Positions 24,291 through 35,735 of a stretch of 64,000 bases of DNA are shown one piece after another. The stretch comes from Liolophura sinensis (taxonomy: Eukaryota > Mollusca > Polyplacophora > Chitonida > Chitonidae). Under the pieces are notes generated by a model, which was not told the DNA's origin, did no database searches, and saw only the letters and a program-made list of their open reading frames with translations. The stretch is taken from assembly GCF_032854445.1 (NCBI RefSeq), contig NC_088296.1, positions 10,764,706 through 10,828,705 of the forward strand, read 5' to 3'. Position 1 is the first letter of the stretch. Each line of letters starts with the position of its first letter. Made by a program: the position numbers and the translations under genes.

Positions 24291-27285
24291 AACTGCACGC
24301 AGCTCACTTGACGATCCACACAATCCCAATATACAGATAATTTGGCCAGCCCGTTCCCTATTTTACGGTTGTGTTAAAATTCCCATCACAATACAATGGT
24401 CACATTTATGTTGAACTTAACTGCTATGTGCAATGTTGGAGCCCTCATTTCTCTATAAATGTTCTTATAACTCAGACCGAGTGTGATAATGACTCAATAT
24501 AAATATTGCATATCACAACTAGGTTTCCTGTATTGCACACTGAGCGTTTTTTTTTTCGGTATACCTTGCACAATGGTTTGTGTATGGGGATTTACGTTGC
24601 CTCCTTTGTCTTTAGTGTATATTATGTTCGCGTTTAAGAGAACTTATAGCCAACTGAACATGTTCTGGTGCACACTTCCAGTTCTTGCCCAGCATGGGGC
24701 TACCAACATTCACTCCAGGAGCAAGAATTCCCTTAATGACTCGATCTCTCTCCCTGCTGCACATTCCACGCGATAAACACAAGAATCATCACCCGCTCAT
24801 GGAATATTCCCAGCACTCCATTAGTTATGACACCAAATAACCTGCGGAGAGCCGATACAGCGGGATCTCCAACAATATCCCGACTAGCGTGACGTCCAGC
24901 CTTCCTGCTCATTGATTTCCTTTACGTGAGCCCTGATAGAACCTCAGAACATGAAGTCTACCTCATACAGCCAAAACAGTAGCTTTTCAGCACAACGCAT
25001 CCTATAGTACAAACCACAACAAGCAGAAAAGAGCCTTTCCAAGAAAAAAGGTTCCGCTGTGCTGCTGTAGGAAAACAGGGCTTATCAGCAAACAAACACA
25101 AATGGGGAATCACAAAGCCTTTTTTTTAAAAATATATTTTGGGTGTAATATTAGGGAGTGGAAATCGGCACTAGGTTGGAATTTGAAGTCTTTTGTTGTC
25201 CAGCCAAGAACGTCCAGAACGTTCAGCCAAGCTCCAGAGGAAGCAACAATATTTATCTGCCAAAAAATCTTATGAAAATAATTTACACATGTCCATATGG
25301 ATATGCAGAACAGTTTATTTCCAAATCTAAGTGTTAACGTTTCAAAGGTTGCCGGGGTATCCGTCGTTCGACAAATTTGTCAGTCTCTCACTTCCAGACA
25401 GCGGTTGTTCTATCCTCTTATCCACTGCCATTATTTTTTGAAGAAAAAGTAAGCCATTGTTTCCTAGTACACCTTTAAACTAGACAACGGCAATTTGTAA
25501 ATCAGTGGCTATAAAACCCCAATCTGACTGGCGCATTTTTGACAGTCTCTGAGAACACCTGAAACATTCTCACACTCTAAAGAAGCGGAAGCACATCTCG
25601 AGCAGGCAACGATTTACCTTAATGCCATTGATTGGCCATTACTCTGCACTCGAGTGTTTGAACTTCACCTGCAGAAAGGTCGATAGAACGTAAAGCCCGT
25701 CGCGACAAGCCGCTTTTTGCAATCTCAATAGAAATTACGGACTCTTTAAAGTAACTGTGGCAATGCATTGATGTATTTTTTTATGTCCAACAAAAAGATC
25801 ACTTGACGGCAGCATAAACAGTGGTAGTCCCACTCAAGTTACGACATAATGACATTCTGGCACTCAAGTGTTTTGTTGTGATTGTGAACATTAAAGGCAC
25901 TTGCGCATGCGTATTGAACTGAAACTATCGAAAAGAAAAAGCCACTTAGAGATGGATGTGATAGCAGCAAGTTTTCTGGAAAGTAGTTTGTATCGTCTTA
26001 TTACTGACCCAGTGCGGACAAGTTTTCAGGAGAAGAGTTACCGGCAGTAGAGCCGAATTTGTTTTATGGCTAGATAAAAGGTTTACTTGCCTAATCGCCG
26101 ATGTAGTTATATAAGTATAACTTTATCCATACACGCTTCTAACCGTTCGTAATGTTTATTTATTATAATTCCAACTAGTGTACAAGTAATGTATCCATAA
26201 CGACCAGCAGAAAGTGACCATATTTTCGATACACGCACTCCCGACTGATTGAAATGTCATTGAAAAGGTGTGAAGAAGCGTGTTGCCAAGGGTTCGGATG
26301 GCAGACGTTGTGTTCAAAGCCAAAGGTGAGAGCGATGCTACGAAGAGCCTTATTCTATATTGATCTTGAGCTGTTTGGCTGTAAGTGAAGGAGAGTTCTT
26401 TTGTATCGAATTCTGCAGAATAAGAAGCCGAATTATGGCTATGCGCAGATGAAGTCCTACTTACTTCATATACTATCGATCGAATTTGTACCTTTTCTTG
26501 CGTTTTTGAGGTCAAAATATTTCATCGTTCAAAAATACTGTTGCTCTTGACACTATTTGGTCTAATTTCTTTGACCTTACTTACAATGATCTTTTTCATG
26601 CTTGAGTGGATTCTTCGTGCGTTAAGCCTCACTGTCGGGTAAACTTTACCGATCAAACAAAATCAGTTAATTATTGCTACCATGTTTGACCCTACTGACT
26701 GCTGAACCCCACGAGTGTGAGATAGTTACACGTCTTTAAGTGTAAGCGTCAAAAATCTGTCATGTCATTCGCTAAATCCAAAAGACTAGTATTTTGCTGT
26801 ATATCAACAAGATGTACAAAATATATTATATACTCATTTTATCTGAACAGTCATTTCCTGAACTGAATGTAAGGATAATTACGATACCACACCGCCCGCT
26901 GAGGTTTAGCAAAAATTAATGCGAAATGTGAACCCTGAGGGCGATCATTGACACAGGTTTTCATTTTTTTAAAGTGAAATATGGCCAGAAAAAACACTCC
27001 CGGAAATATTTGGTATGTATCATATCAGTCTCATATTGACTACACTCCTTCGCGTGGAACGTATATTGCGTCTTTACAATATCAGGAAAAAGTTCTCTTT
27101 TTTGGACCGCTTATCTGTTGCATAAATCTGCCCTATTTTAGTACTTTATTTACTTTCTTATCTTTTTGCTGGTTTGTGTTAAACGTCTTTTTATGAATTG
27201 GCTTTGCGATTATTGACCTGGAACGTCCTTATTGATTGAGGGATATTATGCCAGTGTTTGTTTTGACGCATAGATATCAGCAAGC
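24291..27285. other. Unannotated sequence, about 3 kb
   Basis: No gene is supported. The minus frame at 26156-26515 (119 codons, Ser/Thr-rich) has no recognisable domain. Confidence 0.45.
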
Positions 27286-27311
27286 ATATATATATATATA
27301 TATATATATAT
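27286..27311. repeat. (AT)n microsatellite
   Basis: 26 bp of alternating AT; the flanks are not palindromic. Confidence 0.95.
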
Positions 27312-29670
27312 TTTCGCTTGACGAAAAGTCGAACTGTTTTATGCTACATCAAAGTTTCACGTTCTTGTCTGATTACAAGGTTTCTAATGTGTAACTGTAA
27401 GGGCCAATACAGCATTAGATGTAGACGAAATACTAGCAATTTCATTAGTAATCTCTTCACTTAGGTTTCATCTCGATTATAGGTTAAACTTTGCATTTTG
27501 CTTGTTTTACCTCATTGATAATCCTATTGAAAAAGCAGTTCTTTTTAACCAAAAAATTGGTTGTTATGTTGTCATTGTTATTATGCTGTCATTAGAGAAT
27601 TAATCCGACATTCGAGAAGTTCCGTAGTAAAAGGCAATTGAGGCGGTTTTGTTCTGATTTCAGTTCGTGGTTAAACGTCATTAAAAGAATTCGGCCATCG
27701 ACTCTTCGATCATTATAGATTGGAGTTGAAAGCCTTGTCGCGTAAAACTGCAATGATTTATCTAAGTACATTTTATTTCGCATTTCCACTGGTTGAAACC
27801 GCAAGATGAAACGATGCTTTCTGCTATGATAACTCCTTCCCTGTAGACGTTTTTATTTGAACCGTTGAAGTGACACCTCATCAAGAGGATCCAATGCCGG
27901 GTTACTGACGTTGTAAAGGAGAACATAATTGCAAAAAAGTAGGGAGAATTTAATGTTGTCGTTCCCGTTCGATTATACATTGCCACTTGCAGTTTTCCGG
28001 CAGTTGCTTTCGAAATCAATGAAAAGGGCCATCAAGATGAAAAGCGGTGTCTTCTTGTCAGAGGCGTTGGTTGTTCTTATCGACAAATTGGCTTTCAACG
28101 TCACTGAATTGAAAGGTATATCCATGGAAGATGCACCAGAGCGAGGGTAACAAGGCAGAAGTCCACGGGAAATGGCGAGAAACCATTGGCACATTTTTTT
28201 GGCACCGATTATATTCGACTGTTTTTGCCTCCCGTAAAATGTATTTTATAATGATGTCGTCTTATCAACAATTACCAACGGCAAACCGATCCAACCCTAA
28301 AGGAGAAATATCGTTTTTTTTATAATTTCTTAACAGGGTGTGATGATTTTCTACTTTGCACGAGAAATGAAAAGACCGATGTTTTCAGCCATTGTTTTTG
28401 TATTTTTGTCTTTTTACGAAATCTTCGCTAGCTTTCCCCATTTAAGCCATAATGCCGCTGAATCAACATTGAAAAATACAGCTTTGTAAATGTTTTTCAA
28501 GATGCATTGGTAACGTAAATTATTTAGTTTGTTAGAAGGATATGTTTAAACAGTCTGCATATTTCACATTATCAACTCAAGACAGTAAACTCAAAGGAAA
28601 AACAAGCAATTCTTCTGTGGTTTTCAGTGTGCTTCACCTACGTATATTGCAAATGTCACTGTGTGTAATAGTAACAACACTAAACTGTTTAAGCTTAGAG
28701 ATTATTACCTGATACATAACAAAGCTGACGATAACAATACGACATGGTGGCGATATAAGTTTCCGGAAGCTTGTGGTGTATAGGTCCCTTGTGTTGATTT
28801 TCCCTTTCACACTGTATGATATGTCGAGTTAAACACGTATAACACAATATCACAATATGTATATTCAAACGAAAGTATTTTCCCATTATTTTTATCCCTC
28901 AGGTTATATGAGTGAAAATGCTTTAAACGTCGCAAGTCCAAAACAAGAGAAATATAATCTTATGCGAGTTAATGTTTAAACCGATACTCTAAAAAAATTG
29001 TTGTTGATATCAAAGGAAAGTCTGTAATCTGAGAGAAACTAGAATGTATTTTCTTATCAGTACACCAGTCTGTGTTTAATAATCCGCTCGGAAAGCAAAA
29101 TACCTTCCAGCAGATTTTCTGTTTAATTTAAAAGATTATTTTTTGCAAGTAGGAAGACGAGAGGTCAAAGCGGTGAAATACTTATTCCCTTACGCCTGAA
29201 GAAAGTTGGGAAAAGACCATAGAAACCGACGCCAACTCGTTTAAATGACACGATTCAGTAGATGACCAGTGCTTCCTTAAAGCACCCGCATCCATGCTGG
29301 AAGTGTCGGGGAACGTAACGAGCCGACAAGTACTGTGCCAACTGCTGGAGGCTTGCTCACTGACCTTTAAAAGCTTGACCGTCTAATACCCTCAGGACGG
29401 TATATCACAGGTCAAGAATTGCCCCCGGCTTATATAGCGCGAGAGTTTCTTTTTGTTATCGTCCTGGAATCAGTCGAAACAAATTTTGTGGATATTCTTC
29501 GTTCGAAGGATGGAATGTAACTACAGAGATAGCTGTGGAATCATCAAACACCGTTTTTCACGCTACACTGTTTTGGCAGATGTGCTGTATTATTAGTCAG
29601 ACTTTAGTCTTATAGTTTCCAAGCTTACAGCTTTTATTCTGGCAGCAATCCGAAATATGTTGGGAATTTA
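27312..29670. other. Unannotated sequence, about 2.4 kb
   Basis: No gene is supported. Open frames at 27929-28150 (plus) and 27973-28194 (minus) overlap on opposite strands. The block around 29200-29450 is less AT-rich and ends with a TATATAG motif near 29431. Confidence 0.4.
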
Positions 29671-30050
29671 CCACGGGCTTTGTCCGGTCTTATTCCTTTA
29701 TGACGCTCCCCGCCATAGCATAAGTGAAATATTTATTTATTTATTTGATTGGTGTTTTACGTAACACACAAGGATATTTCACTTATACGACAGTGGTCAG
29801 TATTATGGTGGGAGAATATCGGAAGAACCCGGAGGGAACCCACAACCATCTGCGGGCTGCTAACAGGCCTTCCCACTTACGGCCGGAGAGGAAGTCAGCA
29901 TGAGCTGGACTTGAACTCACACCGAAAGCATTGGTGAGGCGGCTCCTGGGTCATTACGCTGCGCTATCGCGCTAACCAACTGATCCACGGAGGCCCCATA
30001 AGTGGAATATTCTTCAGTGCTGCGTAAAACACCGACAGAGTCAATAGTCA
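29671..30050 (+). repeat. Older F1 SINE copy, split by a later insertion
   Basis: The left piece 29671-29732 holds CACGGGCTTTGTCCGGTCTT through CATAAGTGAAATAT. The right piece from 29998 resumes at ATAAGTGGAATAT and continues TCTTCAGTGCTGCGTAAAAC, ACC. Between them sits another F1 copy in reverse. The 13-bp ATAAGTGAAATAT / ATAAGTGGAATAT is both part of this SINE and the target duplication of the younger one. Confidence 0.9.
29733..29997 (-). repeat. Younger F1 SINE, full length, inserted in an F1 copy
   Basis: The plus strand reads TTATTTATTTATTTGATTGG (tail), TGTTTTACGTAACACACAAG, TTATACGACAGTGGTCAGTA, CCATCTGCGGGCTGCTAACA, GGCCGGAGAGGAAGTCAGCA, TGAGCTGGACTTGAACTCAC, GGTCATTACGCTGCGCTATC and the full head complement ending GATCCACGGAGGCCCC. 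A 13-bp duplication with one mismatch flanks it (29720-29732 and 29998-30010). Confidence 0.96.
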
Positions 30051-30429
30051 AACATTCTGATAATATATGAGCTTTGCATTTGTATCCATTGTGATTTTAG
30101 GATCCAGGGGTTAAACTTTGACAAAATTTTAAATAGCGTGAATTCCTCTAACTATATAACAATTCATCTCTTAGCTTAAATGCTTTGCGCTATAATGTTG
30201 CCATTAAAACGTTACAAAATATTTTTACGCAAACTACTGAAGATAGGGCAAACCAGAATAAAATAAAACTCCTCCTCTAATGTTGTGAGTGTTTTCAAAA
30301 TAGTCTTAAGTTCGGTTACAGGCATAAACTTACAGACAACATGTATATATGATAAAGGTGAGGACATATAAGAGCAACATTGTGGTCAATTGTCTTTAGG
30401 TAGACTCATTCGGTGTATTATTTTGACTT
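30051..30429. other. Unannotated sequence
   Basis: No gene or repeat is recognised. Confidence 0.5.
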
Positions 30430-30712
30430 GCCCCAATGGGTGAGTTAGTTGAGCGTCCGATTGAGGAGCAGTAGATCCAGGGTCAATCCTGGATCGTGTC
30501 ACACCTAAGACCTTGAGGGGAAGAGGAGCTTCCCCGCTTGGCGTTCAAGCGAGGCGGCTTACTTCCTTTCGGTAAGTCGTCTCAGTGAAGCAGCACTAGA
30601 TAAAAGAGTGGAAATGCGTCCTGCAACAAGGAGGCACTCTAAGGAATCCTTCGTCGTCATATGACAGAGATTGTTAAGTACGACGTTATACCCAACACAT
30701 TCCCTCACAAAT
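30430..30712 (+). repeat. F2 tRNA-derived SINE, full length
   Basis: The head is GCCCCAATGGGTGAGTTAGT, TGAGCGTCCGATTGAGGAGC and a B-box-like CCAGGGTCAATCCTGG. The linker is CACACCTAAGACCTTGAGG. The body is GCAGCACTAGATAAAAGAGT, CGTCCTGCAACAAGGAGGCA and AGGAATCCTTCGTCGTCATA. The tail is TTGTTAAGTACGACGTTATA followed by CCCAACACATTCCCTCAC. It matches the minus-strand copy at 1747-2068. Confidence 0.9.
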
Positions 30713-30910
30713 TCACGTTGATTCAAAAGAGATTGAACAGAAGAACACTGACTGGGTACAATATCAAGTAGATTTACTCAGCTAGTTAGATGTAATCAGA
30801 CATTAATTACCAAACTGTAGCTCTAACTCACTTTGGAACACGTCTGGTTATTGAACACAATAACATGTATCAATCTAAGGCCGTGGCGCACTTCACAAGG
30901 TGCTTTTAGG

Positions 30911-31078
30911 TAAGTTGCTTCATAAGTTGTTTCATCGGTTGTTTTATCAGTTGTTTCATCGGTTGTTTTATCAGTTGTTTCATCGGTTGTTTTATCTGTT
31001 GCTTCATCAGTTGTTTCATCAGTTGTTTCATCAGATGTTTTATCAGTTGTTTCATCAGTTGTTTCTCTCAGTTGTTTT
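30911..31078. repeat. 12-bp minisatellite
   Basis: About 14 tandem units of GTTGTTTCATCA, with alternation of TTTCATCG and TTTTATCA giving a 24-bp period in the left half. In one minus frame (30823-31125, 100 codons) it would encode a TTDE/TTDK repeat flanked by short unique sequence. This is unlikely to be a gene. Confidence 0.95.
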
Positions 31079-34000
31079 ACATGTCCACTGCCATTACGGT
31101 GCAGTGCTGGCTTATGTGCAGCCATTTTGTCTTGCGCTTATTTTCCACTCTTTACCCAGGTGATGACAACGTGTAATTTGGAGAATAGAGGAAATACAAT
31201 ACTAAGAGAGCTCAGGTGCCATCGAATGTAACACGTTATGTGCGAATAAATTCCAAATGCCATACAGTTGTCGTGGCGTTGCGCTCGCTGATATCGGTGA
31301 TTTCAAATTTATATACGTGTACATAAAAAACGAACAGTTATATATTTATCTATACTACACATAAGCAAACGGCTTATACATCCACGCTATATATTGATGC
31401 TTATCTTCCTTGTCACTGAAGACTGAAATTCAGGGTCCAAGGAAGAGAGGTTACATGGCGACCCACATAAGTAACACTGTACGGCACCAATTACGGTTGA
31501 CTTCCACCACACCTGTATATGCTAGGATGATTAATGCCGACTGCTGTAGGCGTTCACTCCGCATTCCGCTCTCCGCACAGTTCATTCCTATAACGAAAGA
31601 CATGCATAACGGGAAAACTCGAAACAAAAGAATATTTCTCTTCCGTGTATTACACTATTTAGTTTAAAATTTTTTTTCATTATTTTGTCATTCTCGCAAG
31701 GTACAGATCCCAAGGGAATATTTCAAGAATATTATCAGCCCTCTGTTGGTTGTGGATATAAAAAATAGAGCATTATGACGTGTTGTAGTCACAGCACAGC
31801 TGAGGCACTGGTACATATTTTGATTATCAACAATTTACAAACTAACATTGAATACGATCTGAATATTGATTGCATTAATTCCTCTTGCGTCTTTCCAACA
31901 TCACTGAGAACTGTTCAGTGCTTCTCTTTGCATATGTTCGTTTTAATTCCATATATTTTCGTAGTTATTTGGTGGATCGTTTTGAACTTTGTTTTCGGAA
32001 ATGACGTGGCGATTATTAACTTTTTGATCAACACATTTCTGTTTTAAGTGCTCCAGTGAGGCAGTACTTGAAATATGTTTTCACTGCTATATGAAACATC
32101 TCGTCAAACAACCGACGTAATGGAAGGGCAATAAAGTATCAGGCAAACAAGCAAGTTAGACCAGCTTCCTTCCTGACTAACTCGTAAGTGAACAGCTCAA
32201 TGGGGCTCTTGTTTGCAAGAGCTAATTCTTCAACCCAGCCTGGGTGACATGATATCTGACAAGGCCGAGGTTAGACGATTAGGTTTATCGTTAAACAGGT
32301 GCGGTTTCTTTAATTATTCATCTATATCTGTCATTAAGTCACTTTTGTCACAGCGCAATGATTTAGGACTTTCATTACAGTCCAGTCTTTCCAGTCCAGT
32401 CCAGTAACGACTGTGTCCATTTCACTAATGAATTTTCATTTTCCTTGAGTGTATATGACGTGTGTAACGCATCGACTGTAAACTGATTCTCACTATAAAA
32501 GGAGGCGTATATTAAAATATATGTGTCGCCAAGTAAGGCGTTGCTTATTTGCGTGTGTTTTAGCATAATTGTAATCTTAATTGACGGAAGAAATATCGAA
32601 ATAAGCAGGAAAGATAAGATGAGCTGACGAGGAAGGAAGTTCGAGTAGTGGCTACAGTTTTATTTACCATCTAATGACTCCTGCACCGGTTAAACTGGTT
32701 GGCCCCTTATCCCCTGCTTCCTCCCATAAACCTTCATCAGTGCCATACCTTTTGCGACCCCTCGTGATCTTTGTGATCTTAAGTCCCTTCTAAACGGTGG
32801 ATAATTGGCTGTATGTATCGAAGGTATCCCACTCGTCTTGGTATCGCTTTTAATCAAACTGCAGTTCGTCTCGGAATCATTGTATGGAACTTAGCGACGA
32901 TGTACAAAGATTCGGAGTAGAGAAGGTTTCTTTGTTGGTTCGCTCGATCAATATTCGTTTTAACGTCTGATCTCGCTTTATGATACGGTATACGCCACAG
33001 TACATTTAGACCCTGTTCTCGCGTATACACCTGAAGTCTTTACTGTCTGAACGGTTTCTTTCTGTGAACGTATTCGGTGGTATTGTTATTCCAGTGAGTT
33101 AATGGCTCAGGAACCATTCCCATGGGGATTGGTGATAATGTGACGTCTGCTGCCAAGCCTTGAACACAGGTGCTGGATTATCAGCGGGCTAGCACTAGTC
33201 TTATATGGGGGCTATTTACAGGGATGGAATATTAATAACGATTTCACCGTTGTTGTTTTATGTTGAAATTAGAAGCATTGGGCTTAGACAAATTTTACGC
33301 CGACTCGGTTTTTAATCGTCAAAATCCTCGCAAAATTTGTGGAAAGTAGGCCTAGCGACATCAGTGCACGCACACATGAGTAACACGGTTGGGCCGTCTC
33401 TCCCAGAAGATAATCGATGCTTGAACAATAAGACCGGGTAAGTGAATGAAGATCTCGGTGGTTTGGATACGGAAGTAAGTCATATGTAACCTCTCAAAGG
33501 ACGGAAGTTTTATCCCGGACACTTTGGTTCAGATATCCAGATATAAACCCAAGGGCTGTCGAAGTGGTAATTTAAAAACCTAGTGTACGGCTTTATATTA
33601 AATAAGCTGGTCAAATAAATACATCTTCGTTCTGCCAGACGAAGAAATAAAAAAACAGCAAGAGAAATTGTGCCACTGTACAGAGCACATGCTGGCAATG
33701 TAGGCTCTTTGTATTTCAGTCGTAAGATCTAGACAGAAACCATACGTCAACATAATGCTATTACTTTCGTATTAGCAGAAGCAAAACCCTTTTTTCATTT
33801 TTGAAGAAGAAGAAGAAGACAAAACTAGATGATGAATGAGAGTAACACAATTATGATGTGTAGCCATGAGGTTGTTGGGAACCAAAATCAATTAGTGTTT
33901 CTACGATTTGCTCAGCTTCCCTATCTGACCTTGTAGACAATACCAGACGCTGAAGAAACAGCGTCGTCCAAAATAAAACTGGAAGAATATCGGACTGTAA

Positions 34001-34709
34001 ATATGTGATGATCTCCAAATTAGGTTTGGGACGTGTAACTGAGAAAGGCATATAGGCGTTTGTGACGAGACAAGATCCCGAAGAGTGTGGAACGAAAATT
34101 GAATTTATTTTCTGCTATGACACAAATCATCTGGACGCCAGAAAAAAACTCAGATGGTAACTGCTTTTTTTAAGGTAGAAAATTTTGATTTATTCTGTTT
34201 CTTCGCTGACTTTTAAGGGGATTTATTTCGCTGAAAAGACATGAATTTCAGGGAACGTGGAAACTGATACCTTTTGCGGAAGAAAAGCGTTCTTGATCTT
34301 TATTGGGCAAAGATGACCACCTCTTATGCTCTACTGTCACGCCGACCGTATGACCATGTAATGAGAATTAGAACTAATGAACCATTTTCGAAGGATATAC
34401 GGTTGTTTAAGTAGGTCTTAGATATACAAACAGTGTAACATTTGGGGTGATTTTATTGGCTTGGACATAATTTTTATGGATATGGTGGAAAACGTTTACA
34501 TGACGAGAGACGTGTATCAAGCCACCATGTAAAAATGCCATCCCCTAAAGAAGTTTGACGTGATCTTGTTCCGGATTGTTTGCATGCCTCACGTAAAGGG
34601 CATATATTCAGGTTCAGGGTTAAAAGAAGATTACCACACCCTATGAGAAAAGATATAAGCCTCACCAGAAATATTAAAATGAAAAAAAAAAACCCCATCA
34701 AGTAGAGTA
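31079..34709. other. Unannotated sequence, about 3.6 kb
   Basis: No gene is supported. A 90-codon plus frame at 31775-32047 has a hydrophobic stretch but no known domain. There is a short CCAGT tandem at 32379-32405 and a (GAA)n tract at about 33803-33818. Confidence 0.45.
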
Positions 34710-34975
34710 AAAGCAATGCAGCGAGGAGAGTTTTACAGTTTGCAAACGGTCACAGATAACTGGTGAAGTCAAGCCTTTTGCCAATTTATTTTAGATAGAG
34801 TTTTTTTTTTCAACTGTTCATGTAAATATTTAAATAGTAGTGAGGTCTACAGCGGTATCACCATGGCTTAAGCAGAATAGAGTTAGAGCATTGCAGAAAT
34901 AGCCATTTATTTGACGTAACTGATCTAGAATTCCTCGAAAACACGTGTTGTCATATTTAACAAAGAAAAAACACG
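34710..34975 (+). repeat. R3 dispersed repeat
   Basis: Shared blocks in order: CAATGCAGCGAGGAGAG, TTTGCAAACGGTCACAGATA, GTTCATGTAAATATTTAAAT, CACCATGGCTTAAGCAGAAT, TTGACGTAACTGATCTAGAA, TTCCTCGAAAACACGTG. It aligns with 24016-24290 and, in reverse, with 35296-35400 and 43448-43560. Confidence 0.75.
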
Positions 34976-35295
34976 AAAACTGCAACTAAAATTACGTACT
35001 AAGCACTAGAGTTCAGGGTGGCCTTTTTGTACTCTGGACCTTATTTTATGAATGACTAAGTGTCTGTTCCAAAATGTAAGAAAGATTCCACATCTACAAG
35101 CATCTAACGCTGCCAGAAAACAATCTCACACACATGCGTCAACTTAGACAGCCTCCATGGCAGCGACCAAACCCCTTGGGCGGAAATGTCAACACGTTAA
35201 ATGATTAAGGAGGGAAGGGCGATATTTGTCTGACATAACACCTGCGTTATTACGATTCCACATGGACATGGAGTCATGTGACATAACCGGTGGAA
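34976..35295. other. Spacer between opposed R3 copies
   Basis: No gene or repeat is recognised. Confidence 0.45.
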
Positions 35296-35528
35296 TCAGT
35301 TAATTTGAGTAATTCTAGTCCAGTGACGTAATCATTTGCAGCTATCATCCGTTAGTGCATTATTGTTAGCTGATTCGGTTTAAGCCATGGCGCAAGGGCA
35401 TGCCTACATGTACCTTGCTACGTTTTAGGTATAGCCATGGCGCAAGAGCATGCGTGCCTAGGTACGTTTAAGGTATAACCATGGTTCAGGGGTGTGTGTA
35501 CTTTGTTACATTTTAGGCGTATACTTGA
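35296..35528 (-). repeat. R3 repeat containing a three-copy internal duplication
   Basis: AATTCTAGTCCAGTGACGTA, GCTGATTCGGTTTAAGCCAT and GGCGCAAGGG are the reverse complement of the R3 3' part. The AGCCATGGCGCAAGGGCATG segment is then repeated at roughly 45-50 bp spacing (35391, about 35433 and about 35480), each followed by a TACGTTTTAGGTATA-like stretch, with increasing divergence. Confidence 0.7.
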
Positions 35529-35606
35529 ACAGTTCAACAGAGTAAATTGACAAGTGTCCGGATTTCACTGGTGATACGTGATACTATTTCTACACCTAGT
35601 CATGAT

Positions 35607-35735
35607 GCCAAAGTGCTGCTGCAACTGAAGTACCATGCCAAAAGCACCAGACATGACACCCCACCCAGTCGCATTATACTGACACAGGGTCAACCCATCC
35701 TGTTTCCACTAACCCCTCGGTGCTGATTGCCATGT
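35607..35735 (-). repeat. F3 SINE, internal fragment
   Basis: AAGTGCTGCTGCAACTGAAG, TACCATGCCAAAAGCACCAG, ACATGACACCCCACCCAGTC and ATTATACTGACACAGGGTCA match the F3 body at 11630-11735 in the same orientation. The head and tail are not recognisable. Confidence 0.8.

Noticed and set aside
26156-26515. 119-codon minus-strand open frame, Ser/Thr-rich
   Set aside because: No domain or signal was recognised, and the length is within chance.
29425-29445. TATATAG core-promoter-like motif
   Set aside because: A single TATA-like word in AT-rich DNA with no gene downstream.
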